From Aselliscus stoliczkanus (taxonomy: Eukaryota > Chordata > Mammalia > Chiroptera > Hipposideridae): a stretch of 64,000 nucleotides of DNA. The notes under the pieces are model-generated. The model searched no databases. It was not told where the DNA came from and was given only the letters and a program-made list of their open reading frames with translations. The stretch lies in assembly GCA_033961575.1 (NCBI GenBank), contig CM066739.1:70990559-71054558 (forward strand). The letters are read 5' to 3'. A program made the position numbers and the translations under genes. Below, one piece after another: positions 35,707 through 47,607 of this stretch (within the stretch, counting starts at the first letter, position 1; each line of letters starts with the position of its first letter).

Positions 35707-36119
35707 CTACAAAATACCTCAATACCTCACTACACTCTTAGGAAGGATCAATGTCATGAAAAACAAGGAAGACTGAGATACTCTTATAAACCAGAGGAAA
35801 CTAAGGAAGCACCAAATGCAATATGGTGACCTGTACTGAATCCTAGACCCAAAAAAGGACATTAGTGGGAAAATGGTGACATCTGAATAAAGACCGGAGG
35901 TTAGTTGAAAATAATGTACCACTGTTGGTTTCTTACTTTTGACAAATGTACTAGAGTGATAAATGATGACATTAAAAGAAACTTAAATTGGGTGAGGGGT
36001 ATACAACTCTTTGTAGCATCTTTACAACTTTCCTATAAATATAAAATTATGGAGAAATAATGGATAGTTTAATAGGTGGTAATGAAAAAAATTACTAAGA
36101 ATATGAATTTAAAAATTGG

Positions 36120-36720
36120 ATCCCTACCTCATACCACATACAAGTGTGAATTTCTAAATGTGAAAGGACCAATAGAACTAAGCATTGTAAAAATATCCTC
36201 ATGAGCCTGAATTGGAGAACAAGACTTCAAATACATAAGCCATAATTTGAGATATTGAAGGATTTGAATAATTTCTATTCAACAAAAAATAACCATGAAC
36301 ATTTCATAGGCAAGAGGAGAAAACACTAGCAATTTTAGAAACTGTCAAAGAATTAATATAAAAAATATACAAAGAATCCCTATTCAACATGAAAAGAACA
36401 ACAACCTGATAGAAAAAAAAATGAGTAGAGAATATGAATAGACAATTTACACAAGAAAAATCTCAAATTTCCTTGTTGGTTATGAAATAAGTACAAAGTA
36501 AAAAAAAGCATTTACCTCATCAGATTGCATAAATTTGATGTAAAATAATACAGGTACCGTAGAAAAATAAGATCCCCATGAAGTACCCATGGAAGTACAA
36601 ACAGGCATGGTCATTCTAAAAAACAATTTGGCAGTCTCTGAAGAAATGTATTATGCCTATAACTGATAGTCTAGCAGTCCTACTCTTGGGTATATATCCC
36701 AGAAAACTCTCATACAGATC
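36120..36720 (+). mobile_element. L1 ORF2 3' fragment
   Basis: L1 ORF2 landmarks are readable (tacctcataccacatacaag, gcaagaggagaaaacactag, aacaatttggcagtctctga, tcttgggtatatatcccaga). It stops exactly where the mariner element begins; L1 text does not obviously resume after the mariner. Confidence 0.72.
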
Positions 36721-36722
36721 TA

Positions 36723-37286
36723 TGCGGTCTGACAATTAAGTTCGCGAACTTGTTGCAACCATGTTGCTAAATTTTTTTTTATATCAGAGACATCATTCAT
36801 TATGAATTTGACAAACAGTTAACCGATTTACTGTTTGGAAGTGCTGAAAAGGCTGCGTGAAAAAGTTAAACGACCGGAACTTTTTGCCAATTCATGGCTC
36901 TTGCATCACAACAACGCACCAGCTCACACGGCACTGTCTGTGAGGGAATTTTTAGCCAGTAAACGAATAACTGTATTGTAACATCCTCCCTACTCATCTA
37001 ATCTGAAAGAAGTCATCAATGACTTCTTTCTTTACCCAAAGATAAAATATATATTGAAAGGAAGACATTTTGGTGACATTCAGGACATCAAGGGTAATAT
37101 GACAACAGCTCTGATGGCCATTTCAGAAAAAGAGTTCCAAAATTGCTTTGAAGGGTGGACTAGGCGCTGGAATTGGTGCATAGCTTCCCAAGGGGAGTAC
37201 TTCAAAGGTAACGATAGTGATATTCAGCAATGAGGTGTGTAACACTGTTTCTAGGATGAGTTTGCGAACTTAATTGTCCAACCTCG
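36723..37286 (+). mobile_element. Internally deleted mariner-family transposon
   Basis: About 565 bp with terminal inverted repeats: left tgcggtctgacaattaagtt, right (reverse complement) cgaggttggacaattaagtt, flanked by TA (36721-36722 and 37287-37288). The plus strand retains the C-terminal half of a mariner transposase. The usual His-Asp-Asn-Ala-Pro-Ala-His motif reads His-Asn-Asn-Ala-Pro-Ala-His near 36907, so the catalytic Asp is lost. A TAA interrupts shortly before the Pro-Pro-Tyr-Ser motif (about 36985). The third catalytic block is altered where a perfect 12-bp hairpin now lies. The N-terminal half is missing. It is a dead copy inserted into L1. Confidence 0.88.
37005..37030. repeat. 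Perfect 12-bp inverted repeat with 2-bp loop
   Basis: Arms gaaagaagtcat and atgacttctttc flank a CA loop. It lies in the part of the mariner transposase that should encode the third catalytic block, and probably arose by local templated rearrangement. Confidence 0.9.
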
Positions 37287-37399
37287 TAGTGCAAAGGATC
37301 AAGGAGATGATGAACTGAGAGATCACCATCACATTTTTGTTGTGCATTGTATTAATTATTTGAAGGCAATTTCAGTAGAGCATGGAAAAGTAAGAAAAT

Positions 37400-37605
37400 A
37401 AACATTTAATGAACGTTTTTTATGTCCATTTCACATATCTTATTTAATTCTCCCACCTTAAAATGTAAATATTTTTGTCACTATTTTACAGATTTAAAAA
37501 AAAAACTGTCACAAATTCACACAGTGAAGAAGTAAAAATTCGAATCAGGTTTCTTCAGCTACAAAGTATGCTCTATCCCCAGAAAGTTCCCCAGGTTTAA
37601 GAAAT
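37400..37605 (+). mobile_element. MIR element
   Basis: MIR-like order: tgtccatttcacatatctta, ttttacagatttaaaaaaaa, cacaaattcacacagtgaag. Diverged. Confidence 0.55.
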
Positions 37606-37654
37606 AAATGAATAGTTAAGAATATATTTTTTTAATTTTCCCTATAGGGAAATA

Positions 37655-37755
37655 ATAACAGCTAACACTTACTGGTAATGGCTAATGCTTATTGTGTGAT
37701 TGGTCCTGTTCTGAGTGCTTTGCTTATATTATCTCAATCATCACAACAGCCCTGA
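37655..37755 (+). mobile_element. MIR 5' fragment
   Basis: Reads aataacagctaacacttact, then tgttctgagtgctttgctta, then tcacaacagccctga, the MIR start and core. It runs into a MER8-like sequence at about 37752. Confidence 0.6.
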
Positions 37756-37862
37756 GAAATGCGTTATTAGGTGATTACATCATTGTGCGAACATCATAGC
37801 ATGTACTGACACAAACTTAGATGGTATAGCTGACTACTATAACTGTATGTGCTATGCTTTCA
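37752..37862 (+). mobile_element. MER8-like DNA transposon, left part
   Basis: Text such as gagaaatgcgttattaggtg, cattgtgcgaacatcatagc and ttagatggtatagctgacta corresponds to a Tigger-group MER8-like element from memory. Its right part appears only at 38570. Confidence 0.55.
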
Positions 37863-38569
37863 TGGGACCTGCAGGAGGTAGGTTTGTTTACACCAGCATC
37901 ACCACGAACACAGGCATGGTTTTAGTGGAAGCCCTGACAGCTGACTTCTGTTTACGTAATGCAAGTGCCTGACTTAAGCTGTGATTGCCAGGCATCAACT
38001 TCGAGCAAGACCATCTAGAAAAACCAGGTTGCCAGCTACCCAGCTAAAGAGCCAGGCCGCCTCCCTGCACCGAGTCTCCTTTGTTTAGAGATGTTGGTTG
38101 ATTTCAATAACAGACTGTCTGGGTTCCTTATTTTTTTCTTTTCCCATGCTTTAAATGTCCTCGCTTGTGTTCTAAATTCACCAACAAGGAGTAAGCCTGC
38201 CAAATCCTAGACCCCCACCCTCAATAAAAAGCAGCACCCCAAGCCCCAGCATGTGCTCTCTCGACTCAGGGCCTCGCTGTGGGACCCCAGCATGCCTTGG
38301 ACATTCCAAAGTCTGTAAATAATAAGCTCTAGTTTCCTAATGGTTATCACTAAAGGGCATCTTGCAATCCTAATAAGAACCACAAGGGTCTGTCCATTGT
38401 AAGGGAAGATGGGAAGCTCACTGGGGCCAGAGGAGTGCTCCCAGGTATTACTAGCCGATAGCATTACTATCGATAAACTGAGACTAGATGGCACCAAACT
38501 GTAATGCCATGGACTATGACAATAGGGCAGCTATGACAGCACTAGCTGTGACAGCACTGGAACTTTTCA
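37863..38569 (+). mobile_element. LTR-like insert (solo LTR candidate)
   Basis: About 700 bp separates the two halves of the MER8-like element. It has promoter/poly-A-like organisation: caataaaaagcagcacccc near 38222 resembles a TATA/poly-A box, followed by ctctcgactcagggcctcgc and caccccagcatgcc-type sequence, and then aataataagctctag near 38320. This resembles the R/U5 of class I endogenous retrovirus LTRs. Exact ends and target-site duplication are not resolved, and there is no coding capacity. Confidence 0.4.
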
Positions 38570-38655
38570 GGTCCATTATAATCTTATGGGATCACCATCG
38601 TATGCACAGTCCGTCATTGGCCAAAACATTATTATGTGGAACACGACTGTACTGA
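38570..38655 (+). mobile_element. MER8-like DNA transposon, right part
   Basis: The sequence ttataatcttatgggatcac, catcgtatgcacagtccgtc and acacgactgta match the right end of the same MER8-like family as 37752-37862. Confidence 0.55.
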
Positions 38656-38659
38656 CATA

Positions 38660-41388
38660 CTTAGAACTGAAGATGGTGGTGAGGTCAAGGAAAAATATGT
38701 TGAACCAGAAAACTTGATATGTTTAGAGGCAGAGGAGATGGAGCAAGCAGAGAAGGCAACAAGGACGATATAAAAGAGACAGGGTTACACTGATGGGTGA
38801 TCCAGTGGGAGGACAGGCAAAACAATGGAATTACAATCTCAGATATCGGTTTTGGACAGAGCAAGAACAGGGGCCATTGTTACCTAGAGAAAAAGTGAGC
38901 AAAGGTCTTGTGAATACACATGGGGATTTTAGAGGTGGCAAGAAGGAAAATTAAGTTATGCATGTCTTGGCTATAAAATCAAAACCAAGATTATTTGTAG
39001 AGAGAGATGGACAGAGTTTAGCTGAAAACATTAAGGAAGAGGAAATGTGTTTGAAATCTTATTGTCTACACTGTTTCATCCGTCCTAACATATTTTTGAG
39101 TAAATACTATATGTAGAAAAACATTAAGTGGGAGGCTGAAATCCCACTATGTGGTTAATATGCTGCAATTTGCTAACCTGATCTTGCAAACTACCTACCA
39201 CTTCATTCATTCAATGTGTAGCAGATGTGCTGCAATTTGCATGCCTGCTATCTGGCCAGCCCAACCTCATGCAGGTGGGAGAAGCTGGTTTCATTTAATT
39301 TACTGAGTTTGCACTGCCTAAGGAGAACATGACTAGCAAAATACAGTAGGATGATAAATATTTGCGCTTATTTTAAACACAAGGGTATGACCTCTAACGA
39401 GTAAACCAAAAATCTGCCCTCAAGGAAATGTATTTGCAACCAATTTTATTTTCTTTAAAATCATAATACCATATTCAATTCTGAGCAGTGATAGCTACCT
39501 CAGAATTTCCTAATAATATTCATACGAAGTTAACTATTCTCTGGTAACCAAATCAGAAGCAGAGCACATCTCTGAAATGAATGTGATATGGTTTTTAAGT
39601 GATTCAAATTGTGGGAGAATCAGGTTGACTCTACTGTTTTTTGAAGATTTGTCATAACTTTTCTTTTCTTGTATTATCTTTTTATATACAGAAAATGTCA
39701 GCATCCTTAGGCTCAATTTTACATTCTTATACATGATAGATATGTGGGAGTGAAAAGTGCACAAGGCATGAACATTGAACCACAATCTACATACTTGGAA
39801 AGTTCACTAAATACAAAAAAAATCTTGGATTCTTCATGAGATCTCGATTCGTATAGAATTGATGTTATCAGTGGTTGTTTAAATTTTAATTTGAATGACA
39901 TACAGTGGGCAGTAAATAGCCCCTTAAGGAAAAATAAGTTGAAATCTTTTAAAATCAGTTCATCTTCTTTGACAGAAGGAAGCTTTGAAGGAAGAAATGA
40001 GTGCCTGTAATGATCTGTGCATTCCCCACTCCTACTCTCAACTTCAGAAGTGCTCTCCTTTTTTAATAGTTTCTCTTCCACTCTAGTGTTGATTTTCAAC
40101 TGGTTGCTGTTATCTGAGACTTCTCTTATAAGTCAGCGCTAGGTGCTACCTCAGTCACTCAGAATCAGACATGGGCATAAAGTCAACCCCTTTCTACAGG
40201 ACATTGTGACATCTCTCTCTGGGATTTATAACTGTAAGTTTAAAAATTTTTATTTTGGTTGCTATGTGCAGTAGTTTTTCTCCATATACGCTCCCTCCTG
40301 AACAAGGAAAGCTCCTGGGGAATAACTCTAAAACTCTGTGTGTCTTCTTTCTTTTTTGTTTTCCCTCTTGAACATACACAGAAACCATTACTTGACACTG
40401 TAAAAGAAACAAAATGACTGCTTTTGCTTTTATCTCCCAACTGTGTGTAGCCAGCCCTCCATACTCAGGGGAATTTTGTAGTCTGTGATGTCCTTCTTCT
40501 TAATACCATAATGGCCCCCAAGATATTATATTGGGCAAAGAACAGCTAACAGAAATTTAGATTCAGGAGGCTGTAGGATTTTTAACACTTACGTGGGCTG
40601 CATGTACCAACAACTAGAACAGCTCATTCTAGAAACCCAATTACATTTCAAGTAGAGAACTGTAGCTTTCATCCCCACTGGAGCACTCTAGTTGTTAAAT
40701 CCAAACTCAAGCGATATAACAAGTACAGCACACAGATCCATCTATGTGGGGGGAAAACACAAACAAACAAACAAACAAAACCCCAGAGGTTTCCAGGAAT
40801 TATTCTATTAAGCAGCAAATAAATATAATATGTCGCACACCAGAAATAGATACAAGGCACTGCTCCTTTAATAACAGTTCTGTATCTGCCCATGATTACT
40901 TTTTCTGTTTTCCACATTATTTTGACATGCGGTTTCAGCACCAATTGCAGGTCTGTGTCAGGCTGACAATGGCTAATTCCTCTCTGTCTAGACTGATCCT
41001 GACTCTCACCTCAGTGCACCTGTGAACACACTTGCACAGAGGTGCTGGTGAGGGTGGGGTGAGGGTGAAACTTTGATAGGTGGCTCATCATTTGTTAAAT
41101 TGCTCTCTTGCTACACAAAAGAGTTGACTTTGTGTCCTGTGTCATGTGATCCAACATGCGACACCTTCTCTCCCCAACCTCATCCCTCCTCACCCATCAC
41201 AATGAGAGCAAACCAGGATTTTGCCATTTAAAAATGTCTTATCCAATGTGTATGGTCTGCTTAGGCATTTTGTATAGATCAAATCATATAAAATTGTCAA
41301 TATATGACTTATAAAAAGCAATTCCATATGGTTCTGACCTAAGGCTCTATTCAAGTACTACCCTCCAATACAGTGAAATACACTGTTA
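38660..41388. other. No supported gene
   Basis: Possible L2-type texture at about 38700-39000. A 126-codon minus-strand frame at 39719-40099 lacks an ATG at its 5' end and clear splice sites. A (caaa)n patch lies at about 40758-40780. Otherwise unassigned. Confidence 0.35.
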
Positions 41389-41400
41389 GTTTAAGAACTG

Positions 41401-41505
41401 GGCCGGCCGAGTGGCGTAGCGGTTAAGCGCTGGCTTCGGAAGCCAACGGCCCCGGTTCGGTCCCACATAAGAGGGCCAGTGACACTGCCCTTAAAAAAAA
41501 AAATT
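41401..41505 (+). mobile_element. Short tRNA-derived SINE (bat-type head)
   Basis: Head ggccggccgagtggcgtagc, terminus gacactgccctt plus A tail. A perfect 12-bp target-site duplication, gtttaagaactg, lies at 41389-41400 and 41506-41517. Confidence 0.93.
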
Positions 41506-41517
41506 GTTTAAGAACTG

Positions 41518-42620
41518 TTCCTTCTCGGGCTTGCTGAATATTGTGTTACCACCATGTTCCCACCATGTTCACATATCATTACTTTTATTTAAACCTACAT
41601 CTTGTCATGAAGACATTTGATTGGTATTGCAGATTCTATAATTTGAGAAGAGAATTTTCTAGCTAACTGTGGCTAACCTAGTTATTTTGTTATTATTCCT
41701 ACCCAGCATTCCATTAACAACTGTCTCAAGAAATAGTCAGGTACAGGCAAGTATACATCAAACTAGTTCTCCTGGTAGTTTACAGTTGGGTAACTTTTTG
41801 TTATGAACAAGGCTAAAATGAGGTTTAGAGATTGTTAATCCAGTACCTATGTCCCCTTCCTTGGAGAAAACTGAATACCAATTGCAGATATAATGGTGAA
41901 ATAGATATCTGTGTTATCATCCATAAAATTTCCCAAACCTTCCAAGGTAATTTTCATGAAGTCAAATATAATATATATGATTACGTGGGGCCAGTAACAT
42001 AAAACCAAGCACAGTAATCCTCGAAAATACTTTTCTGAGGAAACTAGATATGTTGTGAATTCTTGAGAGCATTGTGTTGCAAAATCAATACTACGTATCA
42101 AAAGCATATAAGAGGCTGAAGTCATCTTGAGAAACAGGAAAAGTAAGTCACTACCCAAAAAGGGAACTTATATTTAGGCAACATTTTTCTCTTTATGTGG
42201 GGCCCAGTAATATGATGCATTTAGTAAATTATAGTATGGTTCTATTACACCCTGAAAAGATTATTTAACTCTCAGAGAGACAATTTATCTTACCTAGATT
42301 ACCAAGAATTCTACTCCTTTGAAAGAAATTATTATCCAAGTACTTCCAGTCCTTTAATTATGTCTTTTTTGTGGGTTTCACAAAAATAACAAGAATCTCC
42401 AATATCTCTATGATATTCATGTAAACTGATAATCTTCATTTGGTTTATAAATATTTTCTTTTTTACAACTAGTGATGTCACAGTAGGATGAAAAAAACTT
42501 CCAGAGTTATATATATTTATTAAAGTTTATAACTACAGGAAACCATGAACTGATTGATATTTTGCTAAAAATTTTCATCAAGGCTTTTATGTTTTGAAAC
42601 TTAAACTTTGTAGCACTTCT
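41518..42620. other. No supported gene
   Basis: A 103-codon minus-strand frame (41847-42158) rich in hydrophobic residues is present, but I see no splice sites, homology or promoter. Treated as probable chance. Confidence 0.3.
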
Positions 42621-42622
42621 AC

Positions 42623-42734
42623 TTTTTTTTGTTTTTTTGAGGACAGTGGTCAGTAGCCCTCATATGTGGGACCCGAACCGGGGCCGCTGGCTTCCCAAGC
42701 CAGCACTTAACCACTGCGCCACTCGGCCGCCCCC
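42623..42734 (-). mobile_element. Short tRNA-derived SINE, minus strand
   Basis: In reverse complement it shows the head ggcggccgagtggcgcagtg, B box gttcgggtccc and an A tail (plus-strand T run at 42623-42638). No clear target-site duplication was seen. Confidence 0.88.
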
Positions 42735-42800
42735 AGGGAAATATGTTTCTTGATGGCATCAATATTATTATCCTGTGCTGTATTATTATATGATGGTTTT

Positions 42801-42849
42801 ATTGGATGACAGGGGGTAATATGTTACTATTGGATGACAGGGGGGTAAA
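42801..42849 (+). repeat. Imperfect tandem duplication
   Basis: The unit attggatgacagggggtaa occurs at 42801 and again at about 42829 with one extra G. Confidence 0.75.
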
Positions 42850-45070
42850 GGTTTACCAGAGCTCTCTGTATTGTTTGTTACAACTGCCAATGAGTCTACA
42901 ATTATCTTAAAATAAACAGTTTAATTCAGAAGAAAAAAAATCAAAGAGAAATTAATTTTTAAAGTCAGTTCTGTCAGATTTTTCTTTATAACTCTGGTAT
43001 TGTATCTGCTTGGAAAGGCCTCTCCCCTCTCCTTTCTTCAGGATTAGAAAAATGTCCTCATATATCTATTACTTTCATAGTTGTATTTTTAAAATACAGA
43101 ATGTTTTTGTTTGGATATTCTAAAATCTGGTAACCCATGGCCTTCTTCATTCTGAATCATATCACAGGTTTCTCAATGAAATACTAGGTGCTTATGAGCT
43201 TTCTTTGCAATACCTTGTACCTAACCTATATCCTCTAAGAGACAAGGAGCAATGTTGGCATATATCTGTTCTCCCTTAAATACCATAAACCATGCTTTTG
43301 ACAACTATGATGGATTTTATAAGTTCTGAAAGGAAATTGCTATAAAAATACTTAATTTTTCCAATGTACTAAAAGTGTTTTCATAAGCAAAAGCTAAACA
43401 CTTAATTAGGAAGTTAGTAGCCAAAACTAAAAGAGACCAGTTAAATTTCCAGTTAAATTTCTGTTGCACCCTTATTCTGGCCAAGGTCACCCCATGCAGT
43501 GGTATAGGTACACCCCACTCCAGATAGCACCACAGATGTAGACTACAACCTGCACAAACATAGGTAGCAGCACCTTTAATTCAGCCAGGGCACCCTTGGG
43601 TCCATTTCCTCTCTGCCATTTCACAACATCCAGGTGCTACAGACAAGGCTTCTGCAACAGAAGAAATGCTTTTGGGAGAAAAGAGGAAGATTTAGTAGGA
43701 AAGACAACCAAAAAAGCTTGTCTGGAGAGAAGAATGACTAAGTGAGCCTCCTTCCCAAACACCTGGACCAGGCATTTCATCGTGCTAAGAAGAGATGGAA
43801 GGAAAGGCCCCTTTCTCTAACACATTCCCCCTATCTCTGGAGTTCTTACTCTGAATTGAGAGTAGAACCCCCCCAGTGACCAAATGTAGAAGAAGAGAAA
43901 GGATAGTATAGAAAACGGACCCAGGGCAGAAAGGCAGCCCAGGGTTGCCTTGCCTGGGCCACAGGGCTCCCTGACACTTGGAATACCATTTCTCTGACAT
44001 TCTACAGCTGACAGTTCAGAAGTGCAGCCTGGGGAGATCAAAGCAAGTCCAAGAACCCCAGGCTTCTGGGGAGCAACAGAAACATGTGATTGTCATGAGC
44101 AAACCAGTGACCACAGGCTTGGAATCCTGCTAAATATATTACTTAAATTTCTGTAAGCACTGACCAAAAAAAAAAATCTTAACTCGAGCTTCATTATTTA
44201 GTTTCTTAAGGAAACAAAAAAATGACATCACCTCAAGTATACAGTCAAAGGGAGTAACTGTCTTTTAAAAAATGGGCCAAGAGAAGGCCCTTAAAATGTT
44301 TAATAGTGAAGATTGATTATAATGGGGAGCTGCTGAGAGCTATCCCAGGATACAGCGTTCCCAGCTGTTCTGAGAAGAAATCCTATAGGTAGAAGGTCTT
44401 TTATCAACTTCATTTGCCCCCTGCCAAAAATCTGTGGGATCACAATTGAAATAAATATAAGTGAAAAAAAAATTCTAAGTGAAAATATAGCCTTCTCATT
44501 CAGATTATCAAAGAACTAATGAGAGATACGCATTTCTAAAGCAATCCAAACATTTTTTTTCCAGCAAACCAGGCACTGAGAATCTTACATTAATGTTTTA
44601 CAGTTTTGAAACTAACAGTTTTGTTTGTGGAAGGAGAGAGTATTCCAGTAGTTGAGTTTGGCTGCAATGTAGCCAGCACCTTTGATTTAGATGCTGCCTT
44701 CAGGACTGAGGTTCCGAGTGCCTACCTGGGAGGTGCTTCACATGCCTGGAAGTCCAGGGATTACTGTGGTTCAAACCATTCCTTGTGCTTGCAATCTTAT
44801 TTCTGTCCTATACTAGACACTACTGGCAATGAAGTTTATTTGAAGTAAGCATGGAATGGAAGTATTTTTTATCAATTTTATACTGAGGTGTTTGTTTTGT
44901 GTTGTTTTGTTTTGTGTGTGGGGGAGGCTTGGTTTCCTGGGTGGGGGGGGAATTACATCCAATAGTCACATGTTAGTCACAATAGGAATTGCAAAAACCA
45001 CACCCTCTCTGTGCCATTTCTAAAACTTTGCCTCTAAAATAGAGTCCTGGTCCTCTGTTCTATGGCTTTG
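42850..45070. other. No gene seen
   Basis: Mixed composition; a GT/G-rich patch at about 44890-44952 (tgtgtgtggg, gggtggggggggaa). Overlapping minus-strand frames at 43785-44041 lack splice support. I see nothing else I can name. Confidence 0.35.
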
Positions 45071-45071
45071 G

Positions 45072-45335
45072 TTCTGTTACTAATAACAATATTAATAATA
45101 AGTACCTTTCTTGAGCATTTATGATATGCCCAATGCTATCACATACACAAAATCGTGGAGTCCTCACCACAGCCCTGTGAGGTACATACTATTATTGCAC
45201 CGTTTTAAATGTAAAGCAATGAGGCATGGAGAAATTGAGTAATTGCCCAACGCCACAGTGTTTATATGTGAAAGAGACGATCTGCCTACCTAAAGCCTGG
45301 GCCTGAATGCTAAGCTAGACTGCTATTCTGAACGC
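45072..45335 (+). mobile_element. Full-length-like MIR
   Basis: Very readable MIR: taagtacctttcttgagcat, atgatatgcccaatgctatc, ccctgtgaggtacatactat, ttgcccaacgccacagtgtt, gcctgggcctgaatgctaag. Plus strand. Confidence 0.8.
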
Positions 45336-45554
45336 ACCCTCCTCCCCAGGGCTGTGTGATGCAGGAACTACGGAGCCCCTCTCAGGTCCAGGGCATTAGA
45401 AATGACTTCACATTCCCTGAAACACACCATCCTGCTAACTTTTCCCTGGACTGTAGTGGAAAGTCACCTATTTCTCAATTGAATGTTCCCTAAACACACT
45501 TCATTTGCTACTTAGACATGGCTCCACAATAATCATTGTCAACACTTTTAATGT

Positions 45555-45720
45555 AGTTGCTATCAGCCAAGCACGCTTCCAAACACTTTATTTGTATTAA
45601 TTCATATAATCGCCTAGGAATTGATACCAGGGTTGTCCCAGCTTTACAGCTGAGAAAAAGAACCTTCCTGAGAACACATGGATAGTCAGCGGCAGAGCCA
45701 ACCTTCACACCAGGCGGCAT
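45555..45720 (+). mobile_element. MIR element
   Basis: MIR core and tail: gctatcagccaagcacgctt, attcatataatcgcctagga, tttacagctgagaaaaagaa, cacatggatagtcagcggca. Explains the 70-codon minus frame there. Confidence 0.7.
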
Positions 45721-45729
45721 GGACTAAGT

Positions 45730-46035
45730 TGCACTGTCCAGTCCCCAACATTTCTGAGCAGCAGCTGGACCCTGTACTGGGCTCCAAGGAGGCTGCTGTG
45801 AAGCAAAGTGACTGAGCCTCTGTCATGGAGCTAACGGTCGGGTGTGGGAGACAAACTAATTACATCAATACATATATGATTACAAACTGTCATAAGTATA
45901 TAAAGGAAAGAAAGGGGACTGAGAGGGTGTAACAGGGACCTGTTTCAGATGGGGCAGGTGAGGCGGGTCTCTGTGGGAAGCTATGTCTAAGCTAAAACCT
46001 GAAATGGAGGAGGACCTGGGCACATGGAGGCTCTA
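45730..46035 (+). mobile_element. L2 3' fragment
   Basis: L2-type progression: ctgtactgggctccaaggag, cctctgtcatggagctaacg, ggggcaggtgaggcgggtct, agctaaaacctgaaatggag. Diverged but in order. Confidence 0.6.
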
Positions 46036-46079
46036 AGCCCCGAAGGAGGCAACCGGTGGGAGCAAGGGACAATTAGGGG

Positions 46080-47080
46080 ACATCCTGATAACCCCAACTC
46101 ATTTCTTTATTATTTTAAAGTTGTAAGAACATGCTACACTATGACGTGTTCTATCTGTTTGTTCTCCCCATAGGCTGAAAACAAAATAATAGATCCCACA
46201 TGCCCCCACAGGACTTGCAAACAGGATACCCAGACACCCATTTGTTCATCCCTAAGGTATCACCAGTCTGGAGGGTACAACAGGGTTGCAGTTGAAACAT
46301 GCTGAGAGAGCAAGAATTTCTCTGGAGAGACTGTCATTATGTTTTGCATCCACCCCTTTGCCATGTCTCTTCCACTAAGCGGAAGAAGAGGGGTGTCTTA
46401 GCCCCAGACTTCGAGATCTAGTGTGGGAGTTCTGGGGGACTACTCAATGGACTGGCATCTGACTCCTGAAACACCTAAAGGTTCAGCCTGCTGAGGAGCA
46501 GCCTTCCGAGGAAGTGAGCTGCACTTTCACACAGGCCAGGAGATAGGAGAGGTTGCCATCAACCACGCAGAGGTCTCATGGGAGCCAAGCTGGAGCCATC
46601 TTCAAAGAGACCTTGCAAGAGGCTTACCAGAGAGAGTCTTGTGGGGTGGAAGGCCTGACGCCAGGGGCTACGAGTTTGTGCTGCTGAGTGGCAAGCCACA
46701 TCCCACATCACAGGACTGGTCACGGGGGTTCCCAGTGGGGGAGTTTCTTAGAAACCCACAAAACGTATCCCAAGGGAAAGACCTATGTCTACATCTGCCA
46801 AGCTTCATGAACATCAAAGGCAGATCATAAAAATACCAAACTCTGAATACTGTGCATTTCCTTATTTCTTTTTCCCAATTCAGAAGGAGTCACAAGCCTG
46901 GGATAGTGAGCAGGGGCTGGAAAAGTAGAACAAGGTGGAGATATATGGAAGCACCGATTCTCTCTCCCCAGTGCAGGAGTCAGAAAGCGGAGACGGGCAA
47001 GCTCTTTAAACCTGACTAAAGGTCGGAATCTTAGTAGTATGTAGTACTGGGTCATTTAAAGCCCTGAAATAAGACTGTCC
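46080..47080. other. No supported gene; moderately GC-rich
   Basis: A donor-like CTCTG|GTAAGC on the minus strand (opposite 46622-46632) has no convincing partner acceptor. A plus-strand acceptor-like tract (ttgttctccccatag, about 46160-46175) leads straight to a stop. I cannot assign a repeat. Confidence 0.35.
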
Positions 47081-47084
47081 CTGT

Positions 47085-47460
47085 GACAGTGTCCCAGGAT
47101 GGGAGATCGTGGTGGCCAATGGTAGCAGTGGGGAGATGAGAAATGGTCAGATTCTGCAGATATTTTGAAAGAGAATTTCCTAACTGGTAGATGTGGGATG
47201 GGGTGGGAAGAAGTTAAGGTTGGTTGTAAGGTTTGGGTCCTAAGCAGATGAATTTTTGGAATTGCTAAAAACTGACATGGGAAGACTTTAGACAGAACAG
47301 GTTTGGGACTGAAGGAAAGCTTTGAACACTGGTAAGTCTGAGATGCCCATGGGACCATCAAGTAGAAAAGCTGCTGCTGAGATGACTGGGTGTATAGACC
47401 TGACATCCAAGAAAGTGTCTGGGCTGGAACTACAAACCTGGGAGCAGAGACCAAGTACAG
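47085..47460 (+). mobile_element. L2 fragment (end of ORF2 / 3' region)
   Basis: Readable L2 series: ggggagatgagaaatggtca, gattctgcagatattttgaa, gtaagtctgagatgcccatg, gggaccatcaagtagaaaag, gtgtctgggctggaactaca. It overlaps a 183-codon minus frame (47056-47607) that is antisense to L2 and not a gene. Confidence 0.65.
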
Positions 47461-47607
47461 TCTACACCTTGGAATAAGGTCCCTGATACAAGAGAAAAAG
47501 CAGCCCATTGTAAACCAACAGGAGTGAATCATGACATGTCCAGAAGTGAAGTGGAAAAGAAAAAACTTAATGAATTTGCATAAAACTAGAACAGAGATTT
47601 CTCCCAA

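Noticed and set aside
41847..42158. 103-codon hydrophobic minus-strand frame resembling a membrane protein
   Set aside because: AT-rich DNA reads as hydrophobic residues; there are no splice sites, promoter or family motif.
46622..46720. Minus-strand donor CTCTG|GTAAGC as a possible exon following exon C
   Set aside because: An open phase-1 frame can be drawn, but the only fitting acceptor lacks a polypyrimidine tract.
47056..47607. 183-codon minus-strand open frame, the longest in the window
   Set aside because: It is antisense to a recognisable L2 fragment (47085-47460) and has no splice signals or domain.
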